A stretch of DNA of 64,000 nt, taken from positions 211,150-275,149 of the forward strand of contig WELA01009032.1 in NCBI GenBank assembly GCA_009602735.1. Reading direction: 5' to 3'. A program made the translations under genes and the position numbers. This DNA comes from Mesotaenium endlicherianum. Taxonomy: Eukaryota > Streptophyta > Zygnematophyceae > Zygnematales > Mesotaeniaceae. Each line of letters starts with the position of its first letter. Positions within the stretch are counted from its first letter, which is position 1. The notes beneath the pieces were generated by a model that worked only from the letters and a program-made list of their open reading frames with translations, did not search any database and was not told the DNA's origin. Shown here in pieces: positions 1-11,368 of this stretch.

Positions 1-615
1 GCAGATAATTCAGAAGACAAGCCGGTCCCCATACCGGGAATAGTAGGAGATCAGAGACTCATCCGGAAGGTGAGCATGCGGCCCGATAGCTTTAAGGATA
101 CGGTATTCTACCTCACACTACTGCCAGCTTACAATGAAGTTGAGAGGAGGAGCTGGGAGTACTTGGCCAGGGAAGCAGGACAGCAGATGTTCTCTCCCCA
201 CTGGTTCCCGTGTAAACTGAGGAAGGCTGAGCATGGACCCCAGTACTACTAGCAGCCAACAGACTGGAGGTCGATAACCGTCACAAATATGAAGCAAGAG
301 TGTGACCGAGCCCAACCGGATGACTTCCACTATGGGCTAGACGGCTATCTCATCCTACCACCTCACATTGCCCCTTGGGACCCCAGGTTGAATGGCTGGT
401 TGAGCAATATGAATGCAGAGACTAAGGAGCATATGAGGAGGGGGAGAGACTACTTCTTTAAGGGAAAGCATGCCTTTGTCAAATGGGCGAAGAATGCAGG
501 CCGGATAGATATCAGCAGGCTGAAGGCCAAGCAACCTCCAGCGCGCCCTAAGAAAGGGAGGTCGGTAGACTACTCCATGTCTACTACGGAGCAGGACGAT
601 TTAGTGGACGAGACT

Positions 616-620
616 CCTAC
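616..620. repeat. Target-site duplication of element A (5' side)
   Basis: CCTAC directly precedes the TG of the 5' LTR; the same five bases follow the 3' LTR at 7301-7305. Confidence 0.9.
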
Positions 621-1123
621 TGTAGTGATTTGAGTTTTTATATATTAGTTCGCATATATTTTAATGTTTTCAAATATATTTGGAGTAGTATTGTGTGGAG
701 TCAAGTGTGAATAGGTACTCTAGTAACTTGGTTCATGTCCTTTGAACCTTCCAAGGCATTTTCGAAGTTAGAGGAAAGACCTAGAAGAACTCCATGTGGC
801 AAAAGTCAGATGTGCCATTTTTAGGTCAAAAGGACATGTGTACATTATTCTAGAAAGAGGTGGCAAGTTTTGGGATGTGTTGGGTGCCAACACATCAACA
901 TACACCTTCCTAGAAATTACTTATGTAGCAAGTATATAAACAAGAGCTAGAACATAGAAAGACATTCCAGAATCACTCTTGTACTTGCCAAAATCCAGAA
1001 ATATATTAACTTTCAAGAAGCCATCTCTCTTTCAAGAAGCTACCACTTGTGTTCAAAGATCCTTGTCTTGAATAGATAAAGTATTCTGTTTTACTAAGTA
1101 CTTTATCTATCTGTTTCACTACA
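621..1123 (+). repeat. Element A 5' LTR
   Basis: 503 bp bounded by TGTAGTG and CACTACA, 7-bp inverted ends. It carries a TATA-like TATATAAA at 933-940, a plausible promoter for the element's transcript. It is almost identical to 6798-7300. Confidence 0.95.
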
Positions 1124-1124
1124 G

Positions 1125-1136
1125 TGGTATCGGAGC
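1125..1136 (+). other. Element A primer-binding site
   Basis: TGGTATCGGAGC, one base from the common plant-type initiator tRNA-Met PBS (TGGTATCAGAGC), starts one base after the 5' LTR. Confidence 0.85.
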
Positions 1137-1160
1137 TAGGCACTTTGGTAGCACAAGAAG

Positions 1161-2441
1161 ATGGCCGATCCTCAAGACCAACAGCAAGCTTTCGAAGGAA
1201 GCCCTTCCTCTCCAAGACACCCTCCTCCAGCGCCGATGGGAGAGCCCACTCAAGAAAATCTGCAACAACAAGAAGCACCACAAGGAGGAGCACACCCTCC
1301 TCCAGCGTCGATGGGAGAGCCTACTCAAGGAAATCTGCAACAACAAGAAGCACCACAAGGAGGAGCACCGTCAAATCCCGTGGCAGCCGCTATAGCAAAG
1401 TTGACCCCACCACAAGGAGTTCCCGCAAATGAGTGGGCAGCCTTCCTAATGACCGTCCACAACCAAGTGGGCTTGGCCACCTATGAAGCAACCGTGCAAG
1501 CGTCAAGAGAAGCTATGGCTGCCATGGTTGCCCCTATTGCGAGCAATGCTCAAAATCCAGCCCCGGCTCAAGCGCCTCCACAAGAGCCAACGAGAGCAAG
1601 GAAACTCATCAAGCCCGGCAAACCCGACACTTTCAACCCCGGGAAAGGTGCCAACCTGAATTTATGGCTCTACCAAGTGGAGACGTACCTCGCGTTCCTT
1701 GAAGTACCCGAGGAGGACTACGTTCCCTTTGCCGTTACCTTACTTAGAGGAGCAGCAACATCATGGTGGCGTAACTATCAAGCGGCTATATATCAAGCTA
1801 TGGCGCACCCCATGCTCGGCCAAGAGCCCCCACCATCATATGCAAGATGGGCAGATTTTCGTGAGGCCCTCAAGAAGCAATTCATGCCCATCAATGCGGA
1901 GAAGATTGCCCGAGGAAAGCTCCACCATCTCAAGCAAACGACGTCCGTTCAAGAGTATACATCCAGATTTCACGCCCTCACTCTTGAGATCCCCAACATG
2001 TCTCTCGAGGAGAAGATTGACCGTTACATCTTTGGCCTCAAACCCAAGGTGGCAAAGGAAGTGGAGTTACGCGACTTGACGGACTTCTCAAAGATCATTG
2101 AAGTGGCCCAAAAGGTGGATACCTTGGATTTCAAGCACTCCGTGCCTTCATCTTCACGGGTACCGACGACGCGGGTGTACGCAGCCCCTTCCACATCCGA
2201 ATCTGGACCCACACCCATGGAAATCGGAGTTATTAAAAGGGACCCCGCGGCTGCCCGGAAGAGTGGAAGACCCTCCAATGACACTTATGATGCAAGAAAC
2301 CAGCAAGGAGTGAAAGCAAGACTCTCCCCGGCTGAAAAAGAAGCTCTCATGACGGCTGGACTATGCTTCTATTGCAAGGAAAAGGGCCATCGTGCACTTT
2401 CATGCCCCAAAAAGTTGTCAAAAAACGGACAGCGCCGGTAG
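1161..2441 (+). CDS. gag: Element A Gag (capsid-nucleocapsid)
   Basis: 426 residues, starting at the first ATG after the primer-binding site. The Gln/Pro-rich N-terminus (about residues 1-90) contains a short internal duplication around [17 protein letters not shown] retrotransposon Gag core follows, including the region [12 protein letters not shown] and [11 protein letters not shown]. The C-terminus holds a CCHC zinc knuckle [14 protein letters not shown] for nucleic-acid binding. It overlaps pol by about 79 bases, with pol in the -1 frame. Ribosomal -1 frameshifting is known in this superfamily and is inferred here. It appears whole. Confidence 0.92.
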   Translation: MADPQDQQQAFEGSPSSPRHPPPAPMGEPTQENLQQQEAPQGGAHPPPASMGEPTQGNLQQQEAPQGGAPSNPVAAAIAKLTPPQGVPANEWAAFLMTVHNQVGLATYEATVQASREAMAAMVAPIASNAQNPAPAQAPPQEPTRARKLIKPGKPDTFNPGKGANLNLWLYQVETYLAFLEVPEEDYVPFAVTLLRGAATSWWRNYQAAIYQAMAHPMLGQEPPPSYARWADFREALKKQFMPINAEKIARGKLHHLKQTTSVQEYTSRFHALTLEIPNMSLEEKIDRYIFGLKPKVAKEVELRDLTDFSKIIEVAQKVDTLDFKHSVPSSSRVPTTRVYAAPSTSESGPTPMEIGVIKRDPAAARKSGRPSNDTYDARNQQGVKARLSPAEKEALMTAGLCFYCKEKGHRALSCPKKLSKNGQRR

Positions 2442-5400
2442 GCCAGGAGCCTACCACCCCAAGACCCACTTCACGAGAAGGCAACACGCCAAGTGAGGTG
2501 GAGACCCCCGTTCAAGACGACGTTCCAACCCCAATGAGTTTGAGAGGTTACCTTGGAGGAAAGAAGGTCCATATCTTGGTGGATAGCGGAGCTCAAGGCA
2601 ACTTCATTGCTGCAGATTTTGCCACCAAGCACGGAATTACTATGCGAACTCTTGACCACGACGAGGAGATTATGATGCCCGATGGATTCTCCTATACTAC
2701 CCCTTCCAAGAAGACGTACCCCTTGGCACTCTCTATCAAGTCCTTCAAGGATAGAGTAGTGTTCTCCCCCATGCAATTGGGCAAGTACGACGTCATCCTA
2801 GGGACGCCTTGGTTGACCAAGCACAACCCCCAAGTTGATTGGAGGACCGGTACTATCAAGATCAAGAATGACATCACTTCAAGAATCTGTATTTTGCGCG
2901 CAATCCAGAATATCCAGACCCAAGACATCCAGAAGCCGGCACACGAGATACTATTGTCCGCCCTCCAACTCAAGAGACTTGTGAGGAAGGGACACGAGCT
3001 TCTTTTGGCCTTGATCACGCCAAAAGACATCAAGAAAGACATCGAGAGTCAAGAAGGCAGCCCCGTTCCCAAGGAGATACAAGAAGTCTTTGAGGACTAC
3101 AAAGAAGTGTTCTCCCCGGAATTGCCCAAGGGCCTACCCCCCAAAAGATTCGTAGACCACAAGATAGAGTTGGAGCCCGGAAGCAAGCCCATCTCTCGGC
3201 CTACGTTCAAAATGTCATACACGGAGCTAGACGAAGTCAAGAAGCAAATCAAGGAGCTACTGGAGCATGGCTTCATTCGACCTAGCAAGTCGCCATTTGG
3301 AGCCCCGGTGCTATTTGTCAAGAAGAAAGATGGTACCTTGAGGATGTGTGTGGACTATCGCGCCCTCAACAAGATCACCATCAAGAATCGATACCCGCTG
3401 CCGCGCATGGATGAGCTCATGGACCGGCTGGTTGGAGCCAAGTACTTCACGAAGATTGACTTACGGAGCGGCTACCACCAGATTCGCATCGCAGAACCGG
3501 ACATAGAGAAGACGGCATTCAGGACAAGATATGGACATTTTGAGTTCATGGTCCTGCCATTTGGACTCACCAACGCGCCAGCAACTTTCATGACTATGAT
3601 GAACACCATATTTCAGCCCATGTTGGACAGATTTGTGGTGGTATTCATCGATGACATCCTTATCTACAGCAAGACCCTTGAAGAGCATGCGAGACACTTG
3701 AAAGAAGTCCTTGAAGTATTGAAGCAAAACAAGCTGTTTGCGAAGGAGTCAAAATGCGAGTTTGCCAAACAAGAAGTGGAGTTCCTAGGTCTCCACGTGA
3801 CTGCTGATGGCATCAAGATAGACCCCAAGAAGACCACGGTGGTGGAGGAATGGCCAACCCCCACGACCAAGAAAGAACTCCAGTCATTCTTGGGATTTGC
3901 CAATTGGTACAGAAAATTCATCCAAGGCTTCTCGCACATAGCAGCCCCCCTGACAGATCTACTCAAGAAGGACAGGCTATATACATGGACCGAGAAAGAG
4001 GAAGAGGCATTTCAAGAGTTAAAGCGAAGATTGACCACATCCCCGGTGCTCACACTCCCAAGTCCAAACCCAGATTGGCCCTTCCACGTCATCACCGATG
4101 CATCTTCCTATGCAATAGGAGCAATCCTGCTTCAAGACCAAGGCAAGGGACTGCAGCCCATCGCCTACGAGTCAAGGAAGCTAAATCCAGCCGAGCAAAA
4201 TTATACAACCACGGAGCGAGAGGCATTGGCGATTGTACATGCCTTGAAGGTTTGGCGCTGCTACGTTGAAGGACGCAAAGTACTGGTCACCACGGACCAC
4301 GAGGCGTTAAAGCACCTCCAGACGCAGCCGTATCTCTCAAGGAGACAAGCAAGATGGAGCGGATACTTGCAACAATACAACATCACGATTCAGTACCAGC
4401 CCGGCAAGACAAACCCGGCTGACCCCCTCTCAAGACTGCAATTAAATGCAGTGATGGTATCCCTGAAGACAGATCTGGAAGCTCGATTTTCAGCCGCCTA
4501 TGAAAGAGACCCTTACTACAAGAACGGAGAAGCAGCCTTGGACCCATGCAAGAAGCAAGAAGGCAATTATTGGGTGAGGCAAGATACGGGCCAGAGATGT
4601 GTTCCTAATGACTTAGACCTCCGGCTCTTGCTTCTACGAGAAGCACACGACAACCCTCTTGGAGGACACTTTGGAATCCTAAGGACCACGGGCGTTCTAG
4701 CTAGGACTTATTGTTGGCCAGGCATGTCTAAGCAAGTCAAGGAGTACTGCAGGAGCTGTGACACATGCCAAAGAATCAAGCCATCATCGCAAAAGGCGGG
4801 AGGACTCCTCCAACCACTACCAATCCCCGAAAGACAATGGACGGACATCTCAATGGACCTTATCGTGGACTTGCCCGTGACACCTCGAGGCCATAATGCA
4901 ATACTCACGGTGGTGGACAGACTTACCAAGATGGCTCATTTTATTCCCACGACGACTAAGGCTACAGCACCACAACTTGCAAGACTCATCTTTGACAACA
5001 TCTTCCGACTCCATGGACTACCATCAAGAATTGTGTCAGATAGAGATCCAAGATTCACAAGCCATTTCTGGAAAAATCTCTTCAAGAACTTGGGTACATC
5101 GCTGGATATGTCTACTGCCTACCACCCACAATCAGATGGGCAAACCGAGCGTATGAATCGTACCCTAAAGACCTCTCTAAAGGCCTACGTGTCTACCCTC
5201 GAGCAAGACTGGGACATGTACTTGACCCCCCTCGAGTTTGCCTACAACAACACTACGCAGGCCTCTACCCAAGAGTCCCCATTCTTCCTCAACTATGGCT
5301 TCCATCCGACCACGCCACTGAGCTTCACGGCTGGCCATGATGAAGTACCTGCAGCCACAGATTTTATGGAGACATTAGAAGCAGCCCTTACAGCAGCGAA

Positions 5401-6028
5401 GAAAGCTCTACAACACGCGCAAGATGCTCAAGCAAGAGTGGCGAACAGATCCAGAAGAGAAATTACGTACAGAGTGGGTGACAACGTGTTACTATCATCC
5501 AAGAACATTTCCCTGAACAACAGGCCTGCCGGCAGCAAGTTCTCTCCCAAGTATTTGGGACCCTTCAAGATTATCCAGCAAGTCAACCCCGTTGCTTTCA
5601 AGCTAGAACTTCCCCAGACTATGCACATCGACCCCGTATTCCACGCTTCCCTCTTCAAGCCATATGTGCAACCCGACAACAAGTTCCCAGGACGTGTGAC
5701 AACCCCACCAGCCCCAACAATAGTGGATGATCATTTGGAGTACGAAGTGGAAGACATAGTGGCTATGAGAAATTTCAGGAGACAGCAGCAATACTTGATC
5801 AAGTGGAAAGGATATCCAGATTCGGAGAATAGTTGGGTGGCGGCGCACTACCTTGACAAAGTTCAGAGAAAGTTGAAGCGCTTCCATGCCGCCAACCCCC
5901 ATCTTGGACCAGCCCCAAGTCTCTCTACTAGAAGCCCGAAGACTTCAGGGAGGCAGCCTGCCACCATCAAGAAGCAGCAGAAGACCCCTTGGAGGCAGCC
6001 TGCAAGAACAAGAAAGAGGAAAAATTGA
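2363..6028 (+). CDS. pol: Element A Pol: protease, RT, RNase H, integrase, chromodomain
   Basis: About 1,221 residues in one open frame. Order: aspartic protease ([12 protein letters not shown]), reverse transcriptase ([20 protein letters not shown]; catalytic FIDDILIY), RNase H ([15 protein letters not shown]), integrase with an HHCC zinc domain (ending CRSCDTCQR) and a D,D35E core ([24 protein letters not shown]), then a chromodomain ([18 protein letters not shown]). The PR-RT-RH-IN order and the chromodomain place it among the Ty3/gypsy chromoviruses. In that group the chromodomain is known to guide integration to marked chromatin. Translation probably depends on frameshifting from gag. 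It appears whole. Confidence 0.95.
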   Translation: MLLLQGKGPSCTFMPQKVVKKRTAPVGQEPTTPRPTSREGNTPSEVETPVQDDVPTPMSLRGYLGGKKVHILVDSGAQGNFIAADFATKHGITMRTLDHDEEIMMPDGFSYTTPSKKTYPLALSIKSFKDRVVFSPMQLGKYDVILGTPWLTKHNPQVDWRTGTIKIKNDITSRICILRAIQNIQTQDIQKPAHEILLSALQLKRLVRKGHELLLALITPKDIKKDIESQEGSPVPKEIQEVFEDYKEVFSPELPKGLPPKRFVDHKIELEPGSKPISRPTFKMSYTELDEVKKQIKELLEHGFIRPSKSPFGAPVLFVKKKDGTLRMCVDYRALNKITIKNRYPLPRMDELMDRLVGAKYFTKIDLRSGYHQIRIAEPDIEKTAFRTRYGHFEFMVLPFGLTNAPATFMTMMNTIFQPMLDRFVVVFIDDILIYSKTLEEHARHLKEVLEVLKQNKLFAKESKCEFAKQEVEFLGLHVTADGIKIDPKKTTVVEEWPTPTTKKELQSFLGFANWYRKFIQGFSHIAAPLTDLLKKDRLYTWTEKEEEAFQELKRRLTTSPVLTLPSPNPDWPFHVITDASSYAIGAILLQDQGKGLQPIAYESRKLNPAEQNYTTTEREALAIVHALKVWRCYVEGRKVLVTTDHEALKHLQTQPYLSRRQARWSGYLQQYNITIQYQPGKTNPADPLSRLQLNAVMVSLKTDLEARFSAAYERDPYYKNGEAALDPCKKQEGNYWVRQDTGQRCVPNDLDLRLLLLREAHDNPLGGHFGILRTTGVLARTYCWPGMSKQVKEYCRSCDTCQRIKPSSQKAGGLLQPLPIPERQWTDISMDLIVDLPVTPRGHNAILTVVDRLTKMAHFIPTTTKATAPQLARLIFDNIFRLHGLPSRIVSDRDPRFTSHFWKNLFKNLGTSLDMSTAYHPQSDGQTERMNRTLKTSLKAYVSTLEQDWDMYLTPLEFAYNNTTQASTQESPFFLNYGFHPTTPLSFTAGHDEVPAATDFMETLEAALTAAKKALQHAQDAQARVANRSRREITYRVGDNVLLSSKNISLNNRPAGSKFSPKYLGPFKIIQQVNPVAFKLELPQTMHIDPVFHASLFKPYVQPDNKFPGRVTTPPAPTIVDDHLEYEVEDIVAMRNFRRQQQYLIKWKGYPDSENSWVAAHYLDKVQRKLKRFHAANPHLGPAPSLSTRSPKTSGRQPATIKKQQKTPWRQPARTRKRKN

Positions 6029-6797
6029 CATTAGACACTCTTCTCTTCTCGCAGTTTCTGGACAGAAAACTAAAACTGCTACTGGTAATAGGTCTCTGCA
6101 TAATAAATTCTGAAAATTTACCTGGCTGTAGTCCATGAGTAGCCGGTCATTTAGAGTCCAAGTTTGCTCAATTTGGAGCACTGGTGAGAGAGATATGATG
6201 CTCTAAGTAGAAGGGGGTCAGGCTGCTGGCATTGTTAGGACAGAATATGCCTTCTGACATTGTGCCTTCCCCTGAACTTGGAATGCTCTGAAACTCAAGA
6301 CTCTGGTAGAACATCTTACAGCGCCCAGTTTGAGACTTAGTTTGCAGAATTTGGAGAAGTATAGAAGGACTTATGATTTTCAGAAGTTTCTGCACAGATT
6401 TGGAGGAGTGCCTACTCTCTCAGCTCTCAACGACACTCCAGAAATGAGAATGCTCTCAAATTTGGTGACCCGGTAGAGTTCTCCGACGCGGTCCGTCTGG
6501 CACTCGAATTTTCAGATTTGGAGCAGTTCTGTGGCCGCTATGAATTTTTGAGTTCGTGGCAGATTCTGGGCCAACTTGTACAATTTTCTTTATCATTAAG
6601 GAGTAGGCTAGCCAATAAGGTCACACCACCTACGACCTTGCCTAGTCTACCTTACATGTGTAGCACCTGACTTGGCGCCTTTGACTAGTCCTCTTCACAT
6701 GTGGGGCATCTGACTTGAAACTGTTGCCTAGTTTGCTCCACATGTGTAAAACCTGACTTGACGCGCCGAGACGTCGCTTTTTCTGTCGGGGGGGTGA
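6029..6797 (+). other. Element A 3' untranslated spacer and polypurine tract
   Basis: About 770 bases without a plausible gene between pol and the 3' LTR. It contains loosely repeated phrases such as AATTTGGAG and GAATGCTCT and, near 6650-6770, three similar stretches around ACATGTG..CTGACTTG. The G-run at 6787-6797 directly before the LTR is the likely polypurine tract that primes plus-strand DNA. Confidence 0.7.
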
Positions 6798-7300
6798 TGT
6801 AGTGATTTGAGTTATTATATATTAGTTCGCATATATTTTAATGTTTTCAAATATATTTGGAGTAGTATTGTGTGGAGTCAAGTGTGAATAGGTACTCTAG
6901 TAACTTGGTTCATGTCCTTTGAACCTTCCAAGGCATTTTCGAAGTTAGAGGAAAGACCTAGAAGAACTCCATGTGGCAAAAGTCAGATGTGCCATTTTTA
7001 GGTCAAAAGGACATGTGTACATTATTCTAGAAAGAGGTGGCAAGTTTTGGGATGTGTTGGGTGCCAACACATCAACATACACCTTCCTAGAAATTACTTA
7101 TGTAGCAAGTATATAAACAAGAGCTAGAACATAGAAAGACATTCGAGAATCACTCTTGTACTTGCCAAAATCCAGAAATATATTAACTTTCAAGAAGCCA
7201 TCTCTCTTTCAAGAAGCTACCACTTGTGTTCAAAGATCCTTGTCTTGAATAGATAAAGTATTCTGTTTTACTAAGTACTTTATCTATCTGTTTCACTACA
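6798..7300 (+). repeat. Element A 3' LTR
   Basis: 503 bp, TGTAGTG..CACTACA, differing at about two positions from the 5' LTR and followed by the target duplication CCTAC. Confidence 0.95.
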
Positions 7301-7967
7301 CCTACTCTCTCCGAGGAGGAGGATGAGGAGGATGAGGAAGACGAACAAGGCAGAGGAGAAGCATCAGCAGCTGGTACTCAGGAGACCCAGGGGCAGGCAG
7401 GGGCACTTCCTAAAGAACCACAATCAGATATTTGGAACGTGATCCCCGTCATGGAGGCAACTGGACCCCGCACTCGCTCCCCCAGCCCTCCTGCCCAAGC
7501 AGGGGAAGAAGCTGATCTGACTGTACTTGGCAGCAGACACAGGCAGAAATCCCCAGAGGACACGGGTGCCAGAAGAGGGACACGCGCATGGGCCAGAGGT
7601 ATGCCGGCCTCCCCCTCCGCTCAGGGGCATGTACCTCTTGCCAATGTATTTCAGCATCCTACTGGAATGCCTGTCTATGTGGGGATCAACACCCAAGTGG
7701 GTGAAGAGCAGGCTACCATCCTTCGTTCTCCTCGAGGTCCAACTTTAGAGCAAACGGGGTTCTTTAGAAGGCCAGCTGACAGACCTAGAGGGCTGTCCAG
7801 ATCTAGGTCCAGATCTCGTTCTCCTGAACCTGAAGCTCCAGGAACAACCCCCTAGGCAACAGGCTGAAGGGGCAGTCACTGGGAGAGGCGGGTCAGGTTC
7901 AGTTTCCTGATTAAAGACTCCTGCAGTTTAATGTTGTCGAGGCGACAACGAGTTAAGTTGGAGGGAT

Positions 7968-8687
7968 TGTAATGAATCAGTATATTAGTAGATATAATAT
8001 TCATTTAAATGTAATAGTAAATTAAGTTCAGCCTGTTTGAACTCTAGTTAATAATTAGTCTGCTGGACTTTATATTTAGTATCAGTTTAATGACTCAGCC
8101 GGATGCAGCAGGCTGAAGTCAACTTAAGTCAGCTTGCTGACACATTCTTTGACAGCCAGCTGACTTCCGTACTCGGTAGCAGCGAACTGCCTCGATATGC
8201 ATCTAAGTGTGGTATGCTAGATGAATGGCCAGATGACATCCCTATGATGGATGGCGATTCGGGATGATGGGAGATGGCGGTGGATTTGGTTAACCGAGGT
8301 CCTACCAACGTGGTTAACTCCCGGGTAGGCGGTGCCATCGCACTGGCCGTTGAACAGTAAACTCATTCCATGTACATATGCTAGGCATTGCTCTGGAGTT
8401 CGGCATTCGGAAACGAGGCCAACTCTCTTGTACAGCTGACTGAGAGAGAACTGAATCCAAGGCGAGAAGCCATCGATACGCACTGTCTTCTAACCTTGCT
8501 TATGTATGAGTTTACTGATTGCATTGTTGATGCTAGTTTACTCGCGTTTGACTTGCGTGTATTGTTCATTGTTAGTATGTTGTCCGTTGCCGTTTAATCA
8601 ATTAACGGAAAATCCATAAAGATTACTTGCTGATATAAAGATCTTTATTTATTGTTAATCGCCTATTTGGTAAGTTGATTTATTTCA
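7968..8687 (+). repeat. Family-B 3' LTR
   Basis: About 720 bp from TGTAATGAATCAG to TTATTTCA, preceded by a purine-rich tract (TTGGAGGGA). It is closely related to the LTRs at 32941-33655, 49794-50512 and 56856-57549, and more distantly to 48781-49388. The A/T-rich start and end flank a more conserved centre around TCAGCTTGCTGACACATTC. Confidence 0.88.
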
Positions 8688-9374
8688 TATGCACACACAT
8701 ACCGGTATCTAGAATTGTTGTCACATTTTGGTACCGTTCCAGGCACCGTAGTCATATTTCCCAAAGGGACCAATCCCTGCTGCACTTTGACACACTCCAA
8801 CAGAGACTCATGGGCAGCCCTCCCCCCTCCTTGCACGCTTGCTACTCCATACCTCCCTCTCTCTCTCCCATAGTCTTTGACCCCCCCCCCCAAGACACAA
8901 AGAAGCCTCCTTCTCTTTCACACTCAGACACCATCCCCCCTATAGAAAATGACAGAGCAGCATAAACATGCCAGTGTTGAGCATTGAGGGAGGTGTGCAG
9001 CTTACCAGTGTTACATTGAGACAGTGATTGCTTGCTCCAACTGCGGCCTTACTCTGATCACTTCATCTTTTGGGCAAATGGCAGGTACTTTAACATGTGC
9101 AAGAGAAGCTGTCCACACAACCATATTGGGCAAAATATTCATTGTTATAATTTTGTGATCTGTAATGACACCTGATTTTGTGTAGAGATCCTACACCACA
9201 ATGAATTGTAAGTTTTATTGCGCTTCTCTAATATAAAACTTGAAGTAAAGTGAGGACCATTAGCAAATAAACTACGAAAAACTCCACTAGAACGAAATTA
9301 CTTGCTAGACCCATAGAAGAAAAATAGAAGCAATCCAGATTTTTAATACAGTGTATACATATGTCGTACAGAAT
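8688..9374. other. Intergenic, no gene seen
   Basis: Contains a pyrimidine-rich stretch with a run of C near 8880-8892 and A/T-rich sequence. No coding or element signal is recognised. Confidence 0.5.
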
Positions 9375-9757
9375 CTAGTTCCACAGCATTCCCTTGGATA
9401 TGACGACGGCCACAAAGAAGAGGAAGACATTACCCATGTTTGTCAAGTTTAGGCAGGTCTCATTGAAGTTGGTCATTCGGATTGAGTTTGGGCTACACCA
9501 AAGGGAAACAAACGCCGTCGATTAAGATTGCTGCAAAAACTCAACTCAAGACTATCACAATTTAACTGAGTACAGACGTGAATGACTAACCCTTGCGACT
9601 TTGGAGCGATGGAGGGAGTGATCCACCATCTTTTTGAGAGGGTGGGGCCTAAAAACACGTTTCCACCTATCTTCCGAGATGGAGAGTGTCGCGTTGCCCG
9701 CAATTGTCTATTTTCCATCTTTCGACGGCACTTCAGCGAAGAGTTTGCCTGGCCCAT
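9375..9757 (-). CDS. Small two-exon gene, predicted single-pass membrane protein, unidentified
   Basis: Two minus-strand exons, 9757-9591 and 9492-9375, are joined by a 98-base intron with GT (9590-9589) and AG (9494-9493) borders; the frame continues across the join. The product is about 94 residues. The N-terminal half is basic (SSLKCRRKMENRQLRATRH), the middle has KRWWITPSIAPKSQG, then PNSIRMTNFNETCLNL, and it ends in a hydrophobic helix (GNVFLFFVAVVISKGML). I do not recognise the family. Size and shape suit a small organelle or endomembrane subunit. The start could also be the later Met (MENRQ), and further upstream exons cannot be excluded. Support is the intron borders and coherent frame only. 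Confidence 0.5.
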
Positions 9758-11368
9758 CGCACGCCATCCTCCGAATAGATGGAAAAATCACAAACCACCC
9801 ATCGACCATTCTCAGGGTGCTCAGTTGAAATCTATTCAAAAATAAAGTTTTGCCTTTGACAATTCAAGTAGGGGTTTGCAGTTTGTACGAGTACCTCCTG
9901 ACGTCGACGAGGGTAGAAGGGATGCCAGTGTATGGAAATCTACTTCACATTTCTCGTGAGTTGTCGGTGATCCGTGGTTCGTGAGTCATGAGTCATGACT
10001 CATGAGTGATGGGCGAGTGGTCTCCGGTCATTGACCAGTAACGATGGAAGGACAAGTTGTAGGCTGTGGCCCCTAGGGCCTAGCCCCTGGGCCCGTACCC
10101 TATTGGTGAAAAAACACCCGAAATTTAATGACTCGATTTTCTTGACATCCAAATCAGTTATTTCCGGGTTTTTTTATGCAACATCCGCTCTCAACAAATT
10201 GGATTTTATTTGACATCCTTTTTCTTGTGACCGGGTTTTATAACATTCAACTGACAAATAACACCCAAAAAGTAATGAATCCAGGGGTCTGGGCTGACCC
10301 ACCCCGATTGACCGGGTTTGTAATAAGGTACCCTTGACTATTGCTCACTAAGGTCATCGGCTCAACCACGTGTGCTCGTAAGCTAGTAGTTGTTCATAGG
10401 GCATCCATAGCAATCCATAGCCTGTCCATAGTGGTCCATAGCAGCATAGCTGTCAGCTGTTCACAAGTGTCACAATGGTCTTCGCTAGCACATTGTGAAG
10501 TGGTTCTGAATGGTGAAGCCTCGGAACAGCCGGCAGGCCTCTGGGCCGTCACTCACCAGATTGCGCCAGTTTAGCCGGGGGTCAGCTGTCAAATATAGTC
10601 AAACACAAGAGCAGCTGTGCAACACAGTGCAACACAGGTGCAACACTGTGCAACACAATCAACTGCAATGTCGTTACACCTCAACCGTGTCATGCCGTTA
10701 TGAGCGTCATAAGCGCGATATTTGTCGGGCCAACGTGAGCCAGCCCGTTTGAGCACGTTTCATGCAGTTTCATGTACAAGTCGAATTCGAGACTAGCTTT
10801 GACAAGGCGGCTGCCCACGGCTGCCTACGCGGTGCAGCTGCAGCTTGGCTGCCAACTGCTGCCAGTTAAGGAAAAAAACAAAACAATAACATGTAACGAC
10901 TGTTAGGGACTGCTATAGCGACCATTGCACTGTATTTAGAACATAATGCACATGCAGTTGGAACTGAAAAGAGCTATTAGTCGTATTTGCTGCCCCACCC
11001 CGAAACTACCCCAGATATGAATAAGAGGTACAGTCGGCATTAGCAGGCGAACAAAAAAGCTGTTCTTTTGATATTAACGTCATTTACTCCTCCCGAGGTG
11101 GTGATCGAACGAGTGCATCGAGGTGACTGGTAGCTTTCCTATGCACTTCATCTTCTGACGGCAAAGAGGTCGAAACTGGTGGTGTAGATGATGTGGCCCG
11201 TAGGACTGTGCTTTCTAGGTCTATGCTTCTTGAATTAATTGGTGACCTGTAAAGATTGAGACGACCGAAGAGACATTTCGCGTGTATCACTCCTATGTGC
11301 GGTCGTATATAGATTGTAAGCGCACTCTTTGGTTCTATTTTGGTAAACTGGGTTCGCTTAGAGCGACG
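9758..11368. other. Intergenic region between divergent genes
   Basis: No gene supported. It holds a 20-bp palindrome at 9986-10005 and, around 10608-10660, several copies of a short GTGCAACAC unit. It would contain the promoters of the small minus-strand gene and of the SNARE-like gene. Confidence 0.5.
9986..10005. promoter_or_regulatory. 20-bp perfect palindrome with a TGACTCA core
   Basis: TCATGAGTCATGACTCATGA reads the same on both strands. It contains overlapping TGAGTCA/TGACTCA sites, the core known to be bound by AP-1/GCN4-type bZIP factors. It lies about 230 bases upstream of the start of the minus-strand gene at 9757. A regulatory role is inference. Confidence 0.35.

Larger units (their letters stand above)
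621..7300 (+). mobile_element. Element A: whole-looking young Ty3/gypsy chromovirus
   Basis: A 6.68-kb LTR retrotransposon. Its LTRs are 621-1123 and 6798-7300 (503 bp each), begin TGTAGTG and end CACTACA. By eye they differ at about two positions, so the insertion is very recent. The 5-bp target duplication CCTAC lies at 616-620 and 7301-7305. A primer-binding site matching initiator tRNA-Met follows the 5' LTR, and a G-rich polypurine tract precedes the 3' LTR. gag and pol are each open, and pol ends in a chromodomain. It is inserted in ORF3 of a family-B element. It looks whole. Confidence 0.95.
1..7855 (+). other. ORF3 copy 1 (extra 3' ORF of family B), interrupted by element A
   Basis: The reading frame is open from base 1 to the insertion near 620 and is found again from 7306 to 7855. 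It encodes the central conserved region (residues beginning SMRPDSFKDTVFY), an acidic Glu/Asp-rich tract, a Pro-rich stretch with GHVPLANVFQ, and a C-terminal tail with Arg-Ser dipeptides. It closely matches the minus-strand copy at 50625-52361 and is more distantly related to the copy at 39130-40791. No known family is recognised. The position after pol is where some gypsy elements carry an extra ORF, but there is no signal peptide or membrane segment to suggest an envelope protein. Confidence 0.75.
1..8687 (+). mobile_element. 3' part of a family-B Ty3/gypsy element (ORF3 + 3' LTR), split by element A
   Basis: The window opens inside the extra 3' ORF (ORF3) of a family-B gypsy element. The rest of that ORF follows at 7306-7855, and a 3' LTR lies at 7968-8687. 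Its gag and pol would lie upstream of the window. The family is recognised because element B (49794-57549) has the same ORF in the same place between pol and the 3' LTR, and the LTRs match closely. Young element A (621-7300) is inserted in the ORF, flanked by a 5-bp target duplication. Fossil copy: without element A, the visible part looks little damaged. Confidence 0.85.

Noticed and set aside
8880-8892. C-run as a functional site
   Set aside because: Simple homopolymer in intergenic DNA; nothing supports a role.
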